Positions 6,871-16,249 are shown, counted from the stretch's first letter. The stretch: DNA of 64,000 nucleotides from Tepidicaulis sp002389665 (GCF_965222285.1 NZ_OZ244942.1:1-64000), one strand, 5' to 3'. The notes: generated by a model not told the origin, from the letters alone. Program-made: numbers and translations.

Positions 6871-9048
6871 ATGTTCGATATTACACGCGAAGAAATTGAA
6901 TGGGGCGGACGGCCCCTGATCATCGAAACCGGTAAAGTGGCCCGTCAGGCGGACGGCGCGGTGCTGGTGACTTACGGCGAAACGACGGTGCTGGCGACGG
7001 CGGTTGCCGAGCGCGCGCCGAAACCTGGTCTGGACTTCTTTCCGCTGACCGTGAACTACCAGGAAAAGACATATGCGGCCGGTAAAATCCCCGGCGGCTT
7101 CTTCAAGCGCGAAGGCCGGCCGAGCGAAAAAGAAACGCTCGTCTCGCGGCTGATCGACCGTCCGATCCGCCCGCTCTTCCATTCCGCTTTCAAAAACGAA
7201 ACGCAGATCATCGCAACCGTCGTCTCGCACGACATGGAAAACGATCCCGATATCGTCGCCATGATCGCGACCTCCGCGGCGCTGACCCTGTCGGGCATTC
7301 CCTTCATGGGCCCCATCGGCGCGGCGCGTGTCGGTTATATCAACGGCGAATATTCGCTGAACCCGATGATCGACGAGATGGTGGAAAGCCAGCTCGACCT
7401 CGTCGTCGCCGGTACGGGCGATGCCGTGATGATGGTGGAATCGGAAGCCAAGGAACTTTCCGAGGACGTCATGCTCGGCGCCGTGATGTTCGGCCATGAG
7501 CAGTTCCAGCCGGTGATCGACATGATCATCCGCCTGGCGGAAAAAGCTGCCAAAGAACCGCGCCCGGTCGAAGCCGTGGACAATTCCGAGCTGGAAGCCA
7601 AAGTGAAAGCGATTGCCGAAGCCGATCTGCGCGCCGCGTATAAGATCGCCGATAAGGGCGAGCGCCAGAACAAGGTCGCCGAAGCGAAAGACAAAGTGAT
7701 CGCGGAACTTGTGGGCGAAGATGACGGCCCGGAAGTCGGCACGAAAGTCTCCGGCGCCTTCAAGAAGCTGGAAAAGAACATCGTGCGCGGCTCGATCATC
7801 GAGACCGGCAAACGTATCGATGGCCGCGATCTGGAAACAGTGCGCCCCATCGTCTCCGAAACGCATATCCTGCCGCGCAGCCACGGCTCGGCGCTTTTCA
7901 CCCGTGGTGAAACCCAGGCTCTCGTCGTGACGACGCTGGGCACGGGCGACGATGAACAGTTCATCGATGCGCTGGAAGGCACCTATAAGGAAAACTTCCT
8001 GCTGCACTACAACTTCCCGCCTTACTCTGTGGGTGAGACGGGCCGCGTGGGCTTTACCGGCCGGCGCGAAGTTGGCCACGGCAAGCTTGCCTGGCGGGCG
8101 CTGCGCGCGGTGCTGCCCGAGCGCGATGCGTTCCCCTACACGATCCGTATCGTCTCGGAGATCACCGAATCCAACGGTTCCTCCTCCATGGCAACGGTTT
8201 GCGGCTCCTCGCTTTCCATGATGGATGCAGGCGTGCCGCTGAAGCGCCCGGTGGCGGGTATCGCCATGGGCCTCATCAAGGAAGATAACGGCGTTGCCGT
8301 TCTCTCCGACATTCTGGGCGATGAGGACCATCTGGGTGACATGGACTTCAAAGTGGCGGGCACCTCCGAAGGTGTGACCTCGCTGCAGATGGACATCAAG
8401 ATCACCGGCATCACCAAAGAGATCATGGAAACCGCGCTCAATCAGGCCAAGGGCGGGCGTATGCATATTCTCGGCGAGATGTCGAAAGCGCTCACCGAAG
8501 CGCGGCCCGAACTCGGTGCCCATGCGCCGCGCATCGAAATGATCAAGATCCCGCAGGACAAGATCCGCGAAGTGATCGGCACGGGCGGCAAGGTCGTGCG
8601 TGAGATCGTCGAGAAGACCGGCGCGAAGGTCGATATCGGCGATGACGGCACGATCAAGGTCGCTTCTTCCAGCCAGGAAGCCATCGATGCGGCGCTGGCC
8701 TGGATCAAAGGCATCACGGCGGAGCCGGAAGTCGGCATGATCTACAAGGGCAAGGTCGTGAAAGTCGTCGATTTCGGCGCTTTCGTGAACTTCTTCGGCC
8801 CCCGCGACGGGCTGGTGCATATTTCCCAGCTCAAGCAGGAAAAAGTCGGTGCCGTTTCCGACGTTCTGAAGGAAGGCGACGAGGTCTTCGTGAAGCTCAT
8901 GGGCTTCGATGACCGCGGTAAAGTGCGCCTTTCCATGAAGGTCGTGAATCAGGAAACGGGCGAGCTGATCGAGGGCATGGAAGATGCCAGCGACGATGGC
9001 GGCGAACGCCGCAGCCGCCGTCCGCGCAAGAAAGCGGATGCCGATTAA
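6871..9048 (+). CDS. pnp: Polyribonucleotide nucleotidyltransferase (PNPase)
   Basis: PNPase is a phosphorolytic 3'-5' exoribonuclease of the degradosome and can add heteropolymeric tails. The 725-residue product has the two RNase PH domains. The first begins VTYGETTVLATAVAER; the second contains GKRIDGRDLETVRPI, LFTRGETQALV, SSMATVCGSSLSMMDAGVP and MDFKVAGTSEGVTSLQMDIK. A KH domain (KIREVIGTGGKVVREIVEKT) and an S1 domain (GMIYKGKVVKVVDFGAFVNF) follow, and a basic tail ends the protein. The length is standard. It is the last gene of the translation block and is followed by a strong terminator. Confidence 0.98.
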   Translation: MFDITREEIEWGGRPLIIETGKVARQADGAVLVTYGETTVLATAVAERAPKPGLDFFPLTVNYQEKTYAAGKIPGGFFKREGRPSEKETLVSRLIDRPIRPLFHSAFKNETQIIATVVSHDMENDPDIVAMIATSAALTLSGIPFMGPIGAARVGYINGEYSLNPMIDEMVESQLDLVVAGTGDAVMMVESEAKELSEDVMLGAVMFGHEQFQPVIDMIIRLAEKAAKEPRPVEAVDNSELEAKVKAIAEADLRAAYKIADKGERQNKVAEAKDKVIAELVGEDDGPEVGTKVSGAFKKLEKNIVRGSIIETGKRIDGRDLETVRPIVSETHILPRSHGSALFTRGETQALVVTTLGTGDDEQFIDALEGTYKENFLLHYNFPPYSVGETGRVGFTGRREVGHGKLAWRALRAVLPERDAFPYTIRIVSEITESNGSSSMATVCGSSLSMMDAGVPLKRPVAGIAMGLIKEDNGVAVLSDILGDEDHLGDMDFKVAGTSEGVTSLQMDIKITGITKEIMETALNQAKGGRMHILGEMSKALTEARPELGAHAPRIEMIKIPQDKIREVIGTGGKVVREIVEKTGAKVDIGDDGTIKVASSSQEAIDAALAWIKGITAEPEVGMIYKGKVVKVVDFGAFVNFFGPRDGLVHISQLKQEKVGAVSDVLKEGDEVFVKLMGFDDRGKVRLSMKVVNQETGELIEGMEDASDDGGERRSRRPRKKADAD

Positions 9049-9115
9049 AAGCTTTGCTTAAGCACAAGCGTGCGAGCGGGCGCAATTCTCTTGCATTGAG
9101 CCCGCCAAACACGGC

Positions 9116-9154
9116 AAAAAAAGGGGCGGTCTTCGGATCGCCCCGTTTTATTTT
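9116..9154 (+). terminator. Rho-independent terminator after pnp
   Basis: The 9-bp stem GGGGCGGTC/GATCGCCCC (9123-9131 with 9136-9144, one G-U pair) encloses a TTCG tetraloop closed by C-G. It is followed by GTTTTATTTT and preceded by AAAAAAA, so it may also work in the other direction. Confidence 0.9.
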
Positions 9155-9171
9155 GAAAGGGCGAGAGGTCG

Positions 9172-9849
9172 ATGCGGTTTAAGGCGAGAACCTTGGGAGC
9201 CGGTGCCGGTTTTCTGGCGGCGCTGATCTGGGCAACGGCCTCGGGGCCGGCACTTGCGCAGGAAGAAGCGGCGCAGCGCTCCATCCCGGACGAATACCGC
9301 TGGGAAAACGTCATTACCGATTTCGACAAGGACCGTCTTACGCGTCTGGATGAGGCCGTCGCGCTCGGCAATGAAGAAGCGGCGGCGGCCGACGGCGTGA
9401 GCTATGACGACCGTCTGGCGCTGAAGTCCGTCATGGACGCGAAAGCCGTTCCCGTCGATGACAGCCATCTTCTGGGCTGGCGCGGCTGCCGCATGATCAA
9501 GGTCGGCGGGCGCTTTGCCGGGCTCGCCGTCTATCCTTTTTTCGATTGCCGCATCACCGTCGTGGATGGGTTTTTGTTTTTCGAAAAGCGCTCGGGCTCG
9601 CAGCGCATGAGCGGGCGGCTTTATCAGAACGATGCGCTCTCGCGTATTTTGCTTGCCGCGCCGACTTATAATGACGCGCCGCAGCGCCCTTATATGAGCG
9701 AGGCGGATGAAAACACCGACCCGCAAATTCAAAACGCGGTGGGCCTGCTCAATCAGCTTGAAGACGGGCGCTTGCGCATTCTCTTTCCCTGGCCCGCGCT
9801 GGAGGCGAGCTACACCGTGCTCGAGCTGCGCTCTCTCGATAATCTTTAA
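9172..9849 (+). CDS. Exported DUF4893-like protein of unknown function
   Basis: The 225-residue product has a clear signal peptide (about 1-30, ending GPALAQ), so the mature protein is periplasmic. The mature part resembles the DUF4893 family: a WENVITDFDKDRLTRLDEA opening, a central WRGCRMIKVGGRF strand, a YPFFDCRITVVDGFLFFEK segment with the paired cysteines, SGSQRMSGRLY, and a closing RILFPWPALEASYTVLELR. Two cysteines (in GCRM and FDCR) could form a disulfide. It stands alone between two terminators and is probably its own transcription unit. The family assignment is from memory of its motifs; no biochemical role is known to me. Confidence 0.7.
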   Translation: MRFKARTLGAGAGFLAALIWATASGPALAQEEAAQRSIPDEYRWENVITDFDKDRLTRLDEAVALGNEEAAAADGVSYDDRLALKSVMDAKAVPVDDSHLLGWRGCRMIKVGGRFAGLAVYPFFDCRITVVDGFLFFEKRSGSQRMSGRLYQNDALSRILLAAPTYNDAPQRPYMSEADENTDPQIQNAVGLLNQLEDGRLRILFPWPALEASYTVLELRSLDNL

Positions 9850-9871
9850 GAACGCTCTTTCAGGACCATAA

Positions 9872-9899
9872 AAAAAGCCGCGTCGTGACGCGGCTTTTT
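9872..9899. terminator. Bidirectional terminator between the DUF4893 gene and fabI
   Basis: AAAAAGCCGCGTC and GACGCGGCTTTTT form a near-perfect hairpin with an A-run on the left and a T-run on the right. It can terminate the plus-strand DUF4893 gene and the minus-strand fab genes, which converge here. Confidence 0.9.
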
Positions 9900-9921
9900 G
9901 CATGTTCGGAGTTTCTTCAGC

Positions 9922-10797
9922 CTACTCGGCGGCGTTCTTGTCACCGTTTGCCGGGCCGGGCGCAACCAATTCTTCCAGATCGCTCGCCTTCGGCATGCCG
10001 ACAATATTATAGCCCGCATCCACATGGTGCACTTCGCCCGTCACGCGGGTGGAAAGATCGGAGAGAAGATAAAGCGCGGCGCCGCCCACATGTTCCAGCT
10101 CGATCGTTTCCTTGATCGGCGCATGGGTCTTGTTCCATTTGAACACGAGCCGTGCAGAGCCGACGGCGGAGCCTGCGAGCGTGCGCATGGGACCGGCGGA
10201 GATTGCATTGACGCGGATGCCGTCCCGGCCGAGATCGGCGGCGAGATAACGCACACTTGCCTCGAGCGCGGCTTTGGCAACGCCCATGACGTTGTAATTC
10301 GGCATGACGCGTTCGGCGCCCGCATATGTCAGCGTGATCAGCGAGCCGCCTTCGCTCATCAGATCATGGGCGCGGCGCGCCACATCCGTGAAGGAATAGC
10401 AGGAGATTTCCATCGTCTGACGGAAATTGTCGCGGGAGGTGTCGACATAGCGGCCCTTAAGCTCGCTCTTATCGGAATAGGCGATGGCGTGAACAATAAA
10501 GTCGAGCTTGCCCCATTCTTCTTTCAGCGTCTTGAAAGCGGCATCGAGGCTTGCCTCGTCCATCACATCGCAAGGCAGCAGCAATTTCGCGCCGAGCGAG
10601 TCCGCCAGCGGCTTGACCCGCCGCCCGAACTGATCGCCCTGATAGGTGAAGGCCAGCTCGGCGCCATGCGCGGCGGCGGCTTTGGCAATCCCCCAGGCGA
10701 TGGAATGGTCGTTGGCGACCCCCATAATCAGGCCGCGTTTGCCTGCCAAAAGCGCGCCTTGCTCGAAAGCGCTTCCACGCGTAACTGCCCCGTCCAT
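9922..10797 (-). CDS. fabI: Enoyl-[acyl-carrier-protein] reductase (NADH)
   Basis: FabI catalyses the last reduction of each fatty-acid elongation cycle. The 291-residue SDR-type protein has the FabI-specific cofactor loop KRGLIMGVANDHSIAWGIAK. The catalytic pattern is Tyr158 (ITLTYAGAERVMPNY), Tyr168 and Lys175 (NYNVMGVAK), followed by the RVNAISAGPMRTLA substrate loop. The first ~18 residues exceed the usual FabI start, so translation could begin further in. It is the third gene of the minus-strand run fabA-fabB-fabI, 109 bp after fabB, and may be the target of triclosan-type inhibitors as in other FabI enzymes. Confidence 0.96.
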   Translation of the reverse strand: MDGAVTRGSAFEQGALLAGKRGLIMGVANDHSIAWGIAKAAAAHGAELAFTYQGDQFGRRVKPLADSLGAKLLLPCDVMDEASLDAAFKTLKEEWGKLDFIVHAIAYSDKSELKGRYVDTSRDNFRQTMEISCYSFTDVARRAHDLMSEGGSLITLTYAGAERVMPNYNVMGVAKAALEASVRYLAADLGRDGIRVNAISAGPMRTLAGSAVGSARLVFKWNKTHAPIKETIELEHVGGAALYLLSDLSTRVTGEVHHVDAGYNIVGMPKASDLEELVAPGPANGDKNAAE

Positions 10798-10906
10798 GTC
10801 GTTTCGCTCTCGCTATTCCGTCCCAGAACGGGACATCTCCCAGTTTCCCCTATTCCGATATGCAAACATCGCCCCAACCACCGGGCGGCATGCAGACCGG
10901 TCTTAC

Positions 10907-12121
<1,215 letters not shown>

Positions 12122-12171
12122 GATTACTCTCCCTTGCTCAACCGGCTTTTGCCTGGCCGGAAGTCCCGTAA

Positions 12172-12192
12172 GCCGCCTATTTCAAAGGCGGC
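12172..12192 (-). other. Small hairpin between fabA and fabB
   Basis: GCCGCCT and AGGCGGC form a perfect 7-bp stem with a 7-nt loop in the 166-bp gap between fabA and fabB. There is no T-tract, so full termination is unlikely. It may tune fabB expression or stabilise an mRNA end. Confidence 0.3.
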
Positions 12193-12287
12193 AGGCCGGG
12201 GGCGAAATGTACCTTGATTTGCGATGCCTTGCGAGCCAAAGCAGGCCTTACCGAACGCACGAATAGCAGAGGCAAAAGGCCTTGGCC

Positions 12288-12809
12288 TTAGGCCGTGGCT
12301 TCTTCGCCGCCCGCAACGACGACGCGCAAATCCTCTGCCTTATAGATAGGTTCGCCGTCGGCTTTCAAAATACCGTCTGCCTGCAGCAGCACCAGTTTGC
12401 GGTTGATAACCCGCTTCAGGTCGATCACATATTCGAGCACTTTGGTCTTCGGCGTGACCATGCCGGAGAATTTCACCGAGCCGACGCCGATCGCGCGGCC
12501 CTTGCCCTTGGCGCCCATCCAGCCGAGGAAGAAACCGACGAGCTGCCACATGCCGTCGAGGCCAAGACAGCCCGGCATGATCGGGTCGCCTTCGAAATGG
12601 CAGGGGAAGAACCAGCGGTCTTCGTTGATCTCGTACTGCGCGACGATCTGGCCTTTGCCGTATTCCCCGCCCTCGGCGGAAATATTGACGATCCGGTCGA
12701 TCATCAGCATCGGCGGCAGGGGCAATTGCGCGTTGCCGGGGCCGAAAAGCTTGCCATGCGCGCAGTCCAACAAATCTTCGTATGAGTAGCTCGACTTCTG
12801 TTCCGCCAT
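12288..12809 (-). CDS. fabA: 3-hydroxydecanoyl-ACP dehydratase/isomerase
   Basis: FabA dehydrates 3-hydroxydecanoyl-ACP and isomerises trans-2 to cis-3-decenoyl-ACP, the branch point of anaerobic unsaturated fatty-acid synthesis. The start MAEQKSSYSYEDLL matches the family; the open frame extends 11 codons further without similarity. Catalytic His71 and Asp85 lie in PCHFEGDPIMPGCLGLDGMW, and LPPMLMIDRI is conserved. It heads the fabA-fabB-fabI unit and is divergent from irr with a 320-bp shared upstream region, an arrangement known from other Rhizobiales. Confidence 0.96.
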   Translation of the reverse strand: MAEQKSSYSYEDLLDCAHGKLFGPGNAQLPLPPMLMIDRIVNISAEGGEYGKGQIVAQYEINEDRWFFPCHFEGDPIMPGCLGLDGMWQLVGFFLGWMGAKGKGRAIGVGSVKFSGMVTPKTKVLEYVIDLKRVINRKLVLLQADGILKADGEPIYKAEDLRVVVAGGEEATA

Positions 12810-12979
12810 CCTGTGCCCAATCCCTGGCCAGAGAGCCCGCAAGGGTCCCTTTAAGAGACCGGCTCATGTTTAATTATTCTGTCGCGCTTCCTAACACACC
12901 CGGGGGGCCGCGCAAACCCTCACGATAGGCCCTGGGAGGCCGCCCGGGCCCGGCGCCTAAGGGCTTATTTGACGGGACC

Positions 12980-13008
12980 TTGACATGGGCGCGGATTTAC
13001 CCACATTG
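12980..13008 (+). promoter_or_regulatory. Possible irr promoter
   Basis: A perfect -35 hexamer TTGACA (12980-12985) is followed 17-18 bp later by a poor -10 (ACATTG or CATTGT). The start site would then fall at the palindrome at 13018-13032. The -10 is weak, so this is tentative. Confidence 0.35.
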
Positions 13009-13017
13009 TGTGTCAGA

Positions 13018-13032
13018 TTGTAATGATTACAA
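13018..13032. promoter_or_regulatory. Perfect 7-1-7 palindrome upstream of irr (candidate Fur-family operator)
   Basis: TTGTAAT-G-ATTACAA is a perfect inverted repeat with one central base, the geometry typical of Fur-superfamily sites. It lies just downstream of the possible irr promoter and about 100 bp before the irr start, where binding would block transcription. Which regulator binds (Irr itself, Fur/Mur or Zur) cannot be decided from sequence. Confidence 0.5.
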
Positions 13033-13129
13033 ACTGCGTCCGCAGCAGGGGCTTTCGGCCCGTAAAGGACGCAGGGTATTGCAAGGTGCAATGGCCCTGG
13101 ATTTGGGGCCTGAGTGACGGACCAGAGTT

Positions 13130-13555
13130 ATGGACATGGAAAAAGAGCGCCCCTTCAGCCAGACCCTCAACCGGCTCCGCGACGCCGGGCTGCGGCCGAC
13201 GCGCCAGCGCCTGGCGCTTGGGCGGCTGCTCTTTGATGGCGGCGAGCGCCATGTCACGGCCGAAGTTCTTCACGAAGAAGCGACGGGTCAGGGGATTTCC
13301 GTTTCCCTGGCAACCGTTTACAACACGCTGCATCAATTCACCGATGCGGGTCTCCTGCGACAGGTTGTCGTGGATGCCTCGCGCACCTATTTCGACACGA
13401 ATACCGACGATCACCATCACTTCTTCAAGGAAGACGATGGCTCGCTGATGGATATTCCCGGCGATCATATCGAGGTGGCGGGCCTGCCCAAGGCTCCGGA
13501 TGGCAGTGAAGTCGCCCGTGTCGATGTTATCGTGCGGCTAAAATCGGCCTCCTAA
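13130..13555 (+). CDS. irr: Iron response regulator Irr (Fur family)
   Basis: Irr is a Fur-superfamily repressor/activator that in rhizobia responds to haem status rather than ferrous iron directly. It controls haem, Fe-S and iron-storage genes through ICE motifs. The 141-residue protein has the winged helix (LRPTRQRLALGRLLF, then SLATVYNTLHQFTDAGLL) and the HHH cluster at residues 95-97 linked to haem response in Bradyrhizobium Irr. It has no cysteine at all, so it lacks the N-terminal Cys-Pro haem motif and Fur-type structural zinc thiols. The Irr call over Fur rests on the fabA neighbour, the HHH motif and the ICE-like site downstream. The start may be ATG 13130 or 13136. Confidence 0.88.
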   Translation: MDMEKERPFSQTLNRLRDAGLRPTRQRLALGRLLFDGGERHVTAEVLHEEATGQGISVSLATVYNTLHQFTDAGLLRQVVVDASRTYFDTNTDDHHHFFKEDDGSLMDIPGDHIEVAGLPKAPDGSEVARVDVIVRLKSAS

Positions 13556-13590
13556 GCCTTCTGCTTGTTACTTGTGCAAATCGTTCTCAA

Positions 13591-13613
13591 CTTTTTAGAA
13601 TTGCTCTAAAGAG
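13591..13613. promoter_or_regulatory. ICE-like Irr operator before the rubrerythrin gene
   Basis: TTTAGAA-TTG-CTCTAAA (13594-13610) differs at one base from the ICE consensus as I recall it (TTTAGAA-N3-TTCTAAA). The extended arms CTTTTTAGA (13591-13599) and TCTAAAGAG (13605-13613) pair with a single mismatch. It ends immediately before a -35 hexamer, 40 bp after the irr stop. In Bradyrhizobium, ICE sites near the promoter mediate Irr control; the sign of regulation here is not visible. Confidence 0.7.
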
Positions 13614-13642
13614 TTGACGAACCCATTCCGCGCGCTTAATCT
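13614..13642 (+). promoter_or_regulatory. Sigma-70-type promoter of the rubrerythrin gene
   Basis: TTGACG (13614-13619), a 17-bp spacer and TAATCT (13637-13642) form a near-consensus housekeeping promoter. The start site would be near 13649, giving a leader of roughly 125 nt. The ICE-like repeat touches the -35 box. Confidence 0.7.
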
Positions 13643-13774
13643 TTGATTCCAAGGGATGGGGGCAAAACAATAAGCGCTCCCCCTCCCCCCGCATGATTGA
13701 AGCAGCCCGACCCCGCACCATCCGGCCCATGCTGATGAGCATGCCCGGGGGGTCTAACAGGTGAGGAGGACGAC

Positions 13775-14194
13775 ATGTCGCTTGCAAGCAGCAAGACTCT
13801 CGAAAATCTGAAAGAAGCCTTTGCCGGCGAAAGCCAGGCGAACCGCCGCTATCTCTACTTCGCTCAGAAAGCGGATGTGGAAGGCTACAACGATGTTGCC
13901 GCCGTTTTCCGCTCCACCGCGGAAGGCGAAACGGGCCACGCGCACGGCCATCTGGAATTCCTGGAAGAAGTGGGCGATCCGGCGACGGGCGAGCCCATCG
14001 GCGATACCTCGAAAAACCTGAAAGCGGCGATTGCCGGTGAGACCCATGAATACACGGATATGTATCCGGGCATGGCGCGCACGGCCCGCGAAGAAGGTTT
14101 CGACGAGATTGCCGACTGGTTCGAAACGCTGGCTAAGGCTGAAAAGAGCCATGCCGGCCGCTTCCAGAAAGCGCTCGACAGCCTCGACAGCTAA
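13775..14194 (+). CDS. Short rubrerythrin (no rubredoxin domain)
   Basis: This 139-residue ferritin-like diiron protein is probably a cytoplasmic NAD(P)H- or electron-donor-dependent peroxide reductase, or an iron/oxygen handling protein. The ligands of the rubrerythrin four-helix bundle are present: Glu19, Glu52-x-x-His55, Glu89/Glu92 and Glu123-x-x-His126. The C-terminal CxxC...CxxC rubredoxin domain of classical rubrerythrin is absent, so electrons must come from a partner. The Fe-S protein encoded 82 bp downstream is the obvious candidate. The start has a strong GAGGAGG site. An ICE-like operator and promoter precede it, and a terminator follows directly, so most transcripts may contain this gene alone. 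Confidence 0.92.
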   Translation: MSLASSKTLENLKEAFAGESQANRRYLYFAQKADVEGYNDVAAVFRSTAEGETGHAHGHLEFLEEVGDPATGEPIGDTSKNLKAAIAGETHEYTDMYPGMARTAREEGFDEIADWFETLAKAEKSHAGRFQKALDSLDS

Positions 14195-14200
14195 GAACGG

Positions 14201-14234
14201 AAGCCTGCCGGTCCGCACCCCGGCAGGCTTTTCT
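14201..14234 (+). terminator. Terminator after rubrerythrin
   Basis: A perfect 11-bp stem pairs AAGCCTGCCGG (14201-14211) with CCGGCAGGCTT (14220-14230), with an 8-nt loop and a TTCTCTT tail. It probably acts as a partial terminator that lowers expression of the downstream Fe-S and DUF3501 genes relative to rubrerythrin. Confidence 0.8.
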
Positions 14235-14276
14235 CTTACGCATAAGATGCCCCCTTAATCAGGAAGAGGACCCCTG

Positions 14277-15644
14277 ATGAGCAGAGAAGGCAGTTTGGAC
14301 GCGCCAACCCGTCACCCGATCGATTGGCAGAATCCCGAGTTTTACGATCTTGAAAATCTCGATGCGGAATTGCGCCGCGTTTTCGACATCTGTCACGGGT
14401 GCCGGCGCTGTTTCAATCTGTGCGAAAGCTTTCCGCGTCTCTTCGATCTGATCGACGAGTCGGAAAGCGGCGAGCTCGATACCGTCTCAAGCGACGATTT
14501 CGCGCCGGTCGTGGAAGCCTGCACGCTCTGCGACATGTGCTTCATGACCAAGTGTCCTTACGTGCCGCCGCACGAATTCAATCTCGATTTCCCCCATCTG
14601 ATGCTGCGTGCCCGCGCTGCCGAGGCGAAAGCGAAAGGCGGCTTTCCGTTCGTGCAAAGCCAGCTTGCCCAGATGGACCGCAACGGCAAAATGGCCGAAA
14701 AAATCGCCCCGCTCGCAAATTGGGGCTCGAAGCGCGGCAATGGCCTGACGCGCCCGGCGCTGGAAAGGACCGCCGGCATCGATGCCCGCGCCGACTTGCC
14801 CAAATTCGCGGGCGAGACCTTCACCCGCCGCGCCCGCAAGGATGATGCGGCAGGGCTCATCAATGTGAACCGCGAGGCGCCTGCCTTCGGACGCAAGGCC
14901 GCGATCTATGCGACCTGCTTCGTCAATTACAACAATCCAGGCGTCGGCGCCGCCGCGCGCAAAGTGCTTGCCCATAACGGGGTGGAAAGCATCGTCGCCT
15001 ATCCCGGCTGCTGCGGCATGCCGCATCTTGAAAGCGGCAATATCGAAAAAGTGGCCGATAACGCCAAGAAGGTCGCCGCCGCGATGAAAGAGCATATCGA
15101 GGCGGGCTACGACATCGTCACGCTCACCGCATCTTGCGGGCTGATGCTGAAATTCGAATGGCCGCTCATCCTGCCGGAGAATGAAGACGTCAAACGCCTT
15201 TCCGAAGCCGTTTTCGATATCGACGAATATATTGTCGACATTGCCAAGAAAGAAGGGCTGACGCCTGGCCTGCAATCGGTGGAAGGCGGTGTCTCCGCGC
15301 ATCTTGCCTGTCACGCCCGCGCCCAGAATATGGGGCCGAAATCGGTCGAGATGATGCGGCTCATTCCCGATACGAAGATCGACGTCGTCGAGCGCTGCTC
15401 CGGCCATGGCGGCACGTTCGGCGTCATGAAGGAGACTTACGATCTTGCCATGAAAGTCGGCAAGACCGCCGCGCGCAACGTCAAGAAGGGGGAGAATAAA
15501 TACGTCACCTCCGACTGTCCGCTTGCCGCCAAACATCTGGTGCATGAGATCGAAAGCATGAACGGCGAGGCCGAAGCGCCGCCGCTGCCCACGGCTCAGC
15601 ACCCCGTTGAAATCATTGCCCGCGCCTATGGGCTGATTGAATAG
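14277..15644 (+). CDS. HdrD/GlpC-like Fe-S oxidoreductase with CCG domains
   Basis: The 455-residue protein has two [4Fe-4S] motifs: Cys39/42/45/49 (CHGCRRCFNLC) and Cys82/85/88/93 (CTLCDMCFMTKCP). Two heterodisulfide-reductase-type CCG regions follow (YPGCCGMPHLESG and a variant VVERCSGHGGTFG, plus ATCFVNY and ASCGLML cysteines). Such proteins shuttle electrons between a donor and a redox partner. It sits between a rubrerythrin without rubredoxin domain and a DUF3501 gene. I know this triad as recurrent in proteobacteria, so it likely supplies electrons to the rubrerythrin. No membrane segment is seen. The second CCG has Ser in place of the second Cys, which may alter the cluster. The physiological substrate is unknown. 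Confidence 0.85.
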   Translation: MSREGSLDAPTRHPIDWQNPEFYDLENLDAELRRVFDICHGCRRCFNLCESFPRLFDLIDESESGELDTVSSDDFAPVVEACTLCDMCFMTKCPYVPPHEFNLDFPHLMLRARAAEAKAKGGFPFVQSQLAQMDRNGKMAEKIAPLANWGSKRGNGLTRPALERTAGIDARADLPKFAGETFTRRARKDDAAGLINVNREAPAFGRKAAIYATCFVNYNNPGVGAAARKVLAHNGVESIVAYPGCCGMPHLESGNIEKVADNAKKVAAAMKEHIEAGYDIVTLTASCGLMLKFEWPLILPENEDVKRLSEAVFDIDEYIVDIAKKEGLTPGLQSVEGGVSAHLACHARAQNMGPKSVEMMRLIPDTKIDVVERCSGHGGTFGVMKETYDLAMKVGKTAARNVKKGENKYVTSDCPLAAKHLVHEIESMNGEAEAPPLPTAQHPVEIIARAYGLIE

Positions 15645-15652
15645 AGGCTGTC

Positions 15653-16249
15653 ATGTCCGCCGCAAAGAAACAGATCACCCGCGAGGATATTCTTCCGCTT
15701 GAAAAATATGCCGCCGAGCGCAAGGAGCGCCGCACCCGCATCACGCAGATGAAAAAGAACCGGCGTGTGGAAGTGGGGCCTTACGCGACATTCTATTTCG
15801 AAAATTACGACACGATGTTTCAGCAGATCCACGAGATGCTTTTCATCGAAAAGGGCGGGGAAGAACAGATTGCCGACGAGTTGAGCGCGTATAATCCGCT
15901 GATCCCGCAGGGCAAAGACCTCGTCTGCACCCTGATGTTCGAGATCGACGATCCCATCCGCCGCAACAATGTGCTGCGCCGCCTCGCGCATGTGGAAGAG
16001 CATGTCTATGTGCAGGTGGGCGATGAAAAAATCATGGCCGATGCGGAGGACGATGTGGAGCGCACCACCGAGGACGGAAAAACCTCCTCCGTGCATTTCC
16101 TGCATTTCCGTTTCACGCCGGAGCAGATCGCGAAATTCAGGGATCCGTCCCAGAACGTGATCCTTGGCATCAGCCACGAGAATTACGGCCACATGGCGCT
16201 GCTGGCGGGTCCGACCCGCGAGGCGCTTGCCGCGGATTTCAGCGCCTGA
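15653..16249 (+). CDS. DUF3501 family protein
   Basis: This is a soluble protein of 198 residues, opening ITREDILPLEKYAAERKERR. It contains FYFENYDTMFQQIHEML and ends with a VILGISHENYGHMALL segment, which I associate with DUF3501. No cofactor motif stands out, though the conserved Glu/His-rich middle (EDDVERTTEDGKTSSVHFLHF) could bind metal. The gene starts 8 bp after the Fe-S gene and is surely co-transcribed with it. The function is unknown; a role with rubrerythrin and the Fe-S protein in peroxide or iron stress is inferred from context only. Its stop codon is the first in a run of 15-bp tandem repeats. Confidence 0.85.
   Translation: MSAAKKQITREDILPLEKYAAERKERRTRITQMKKNRRVEVGPYATFYFENYDTMFQQIHEMLFIEKGGEEQIADELSAYNPLIPQGKDLVCTLMFEIDDPIRRNNVLRRLAHVEEHVYVQVGDEKIMADAEDDVERTTEDGKTSSVHFLHFRFTPEQIAKFRDPSQNVILGISHENYGHMALLAGPTREALAADFSA

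Noticed and set aside
6727..8820. 697-codon open frame antisense to pnp
   Set aside because: It is a shadow of the high-GC third-position bias of pnp; composition is His/Arg/Phe-rich without a fold.
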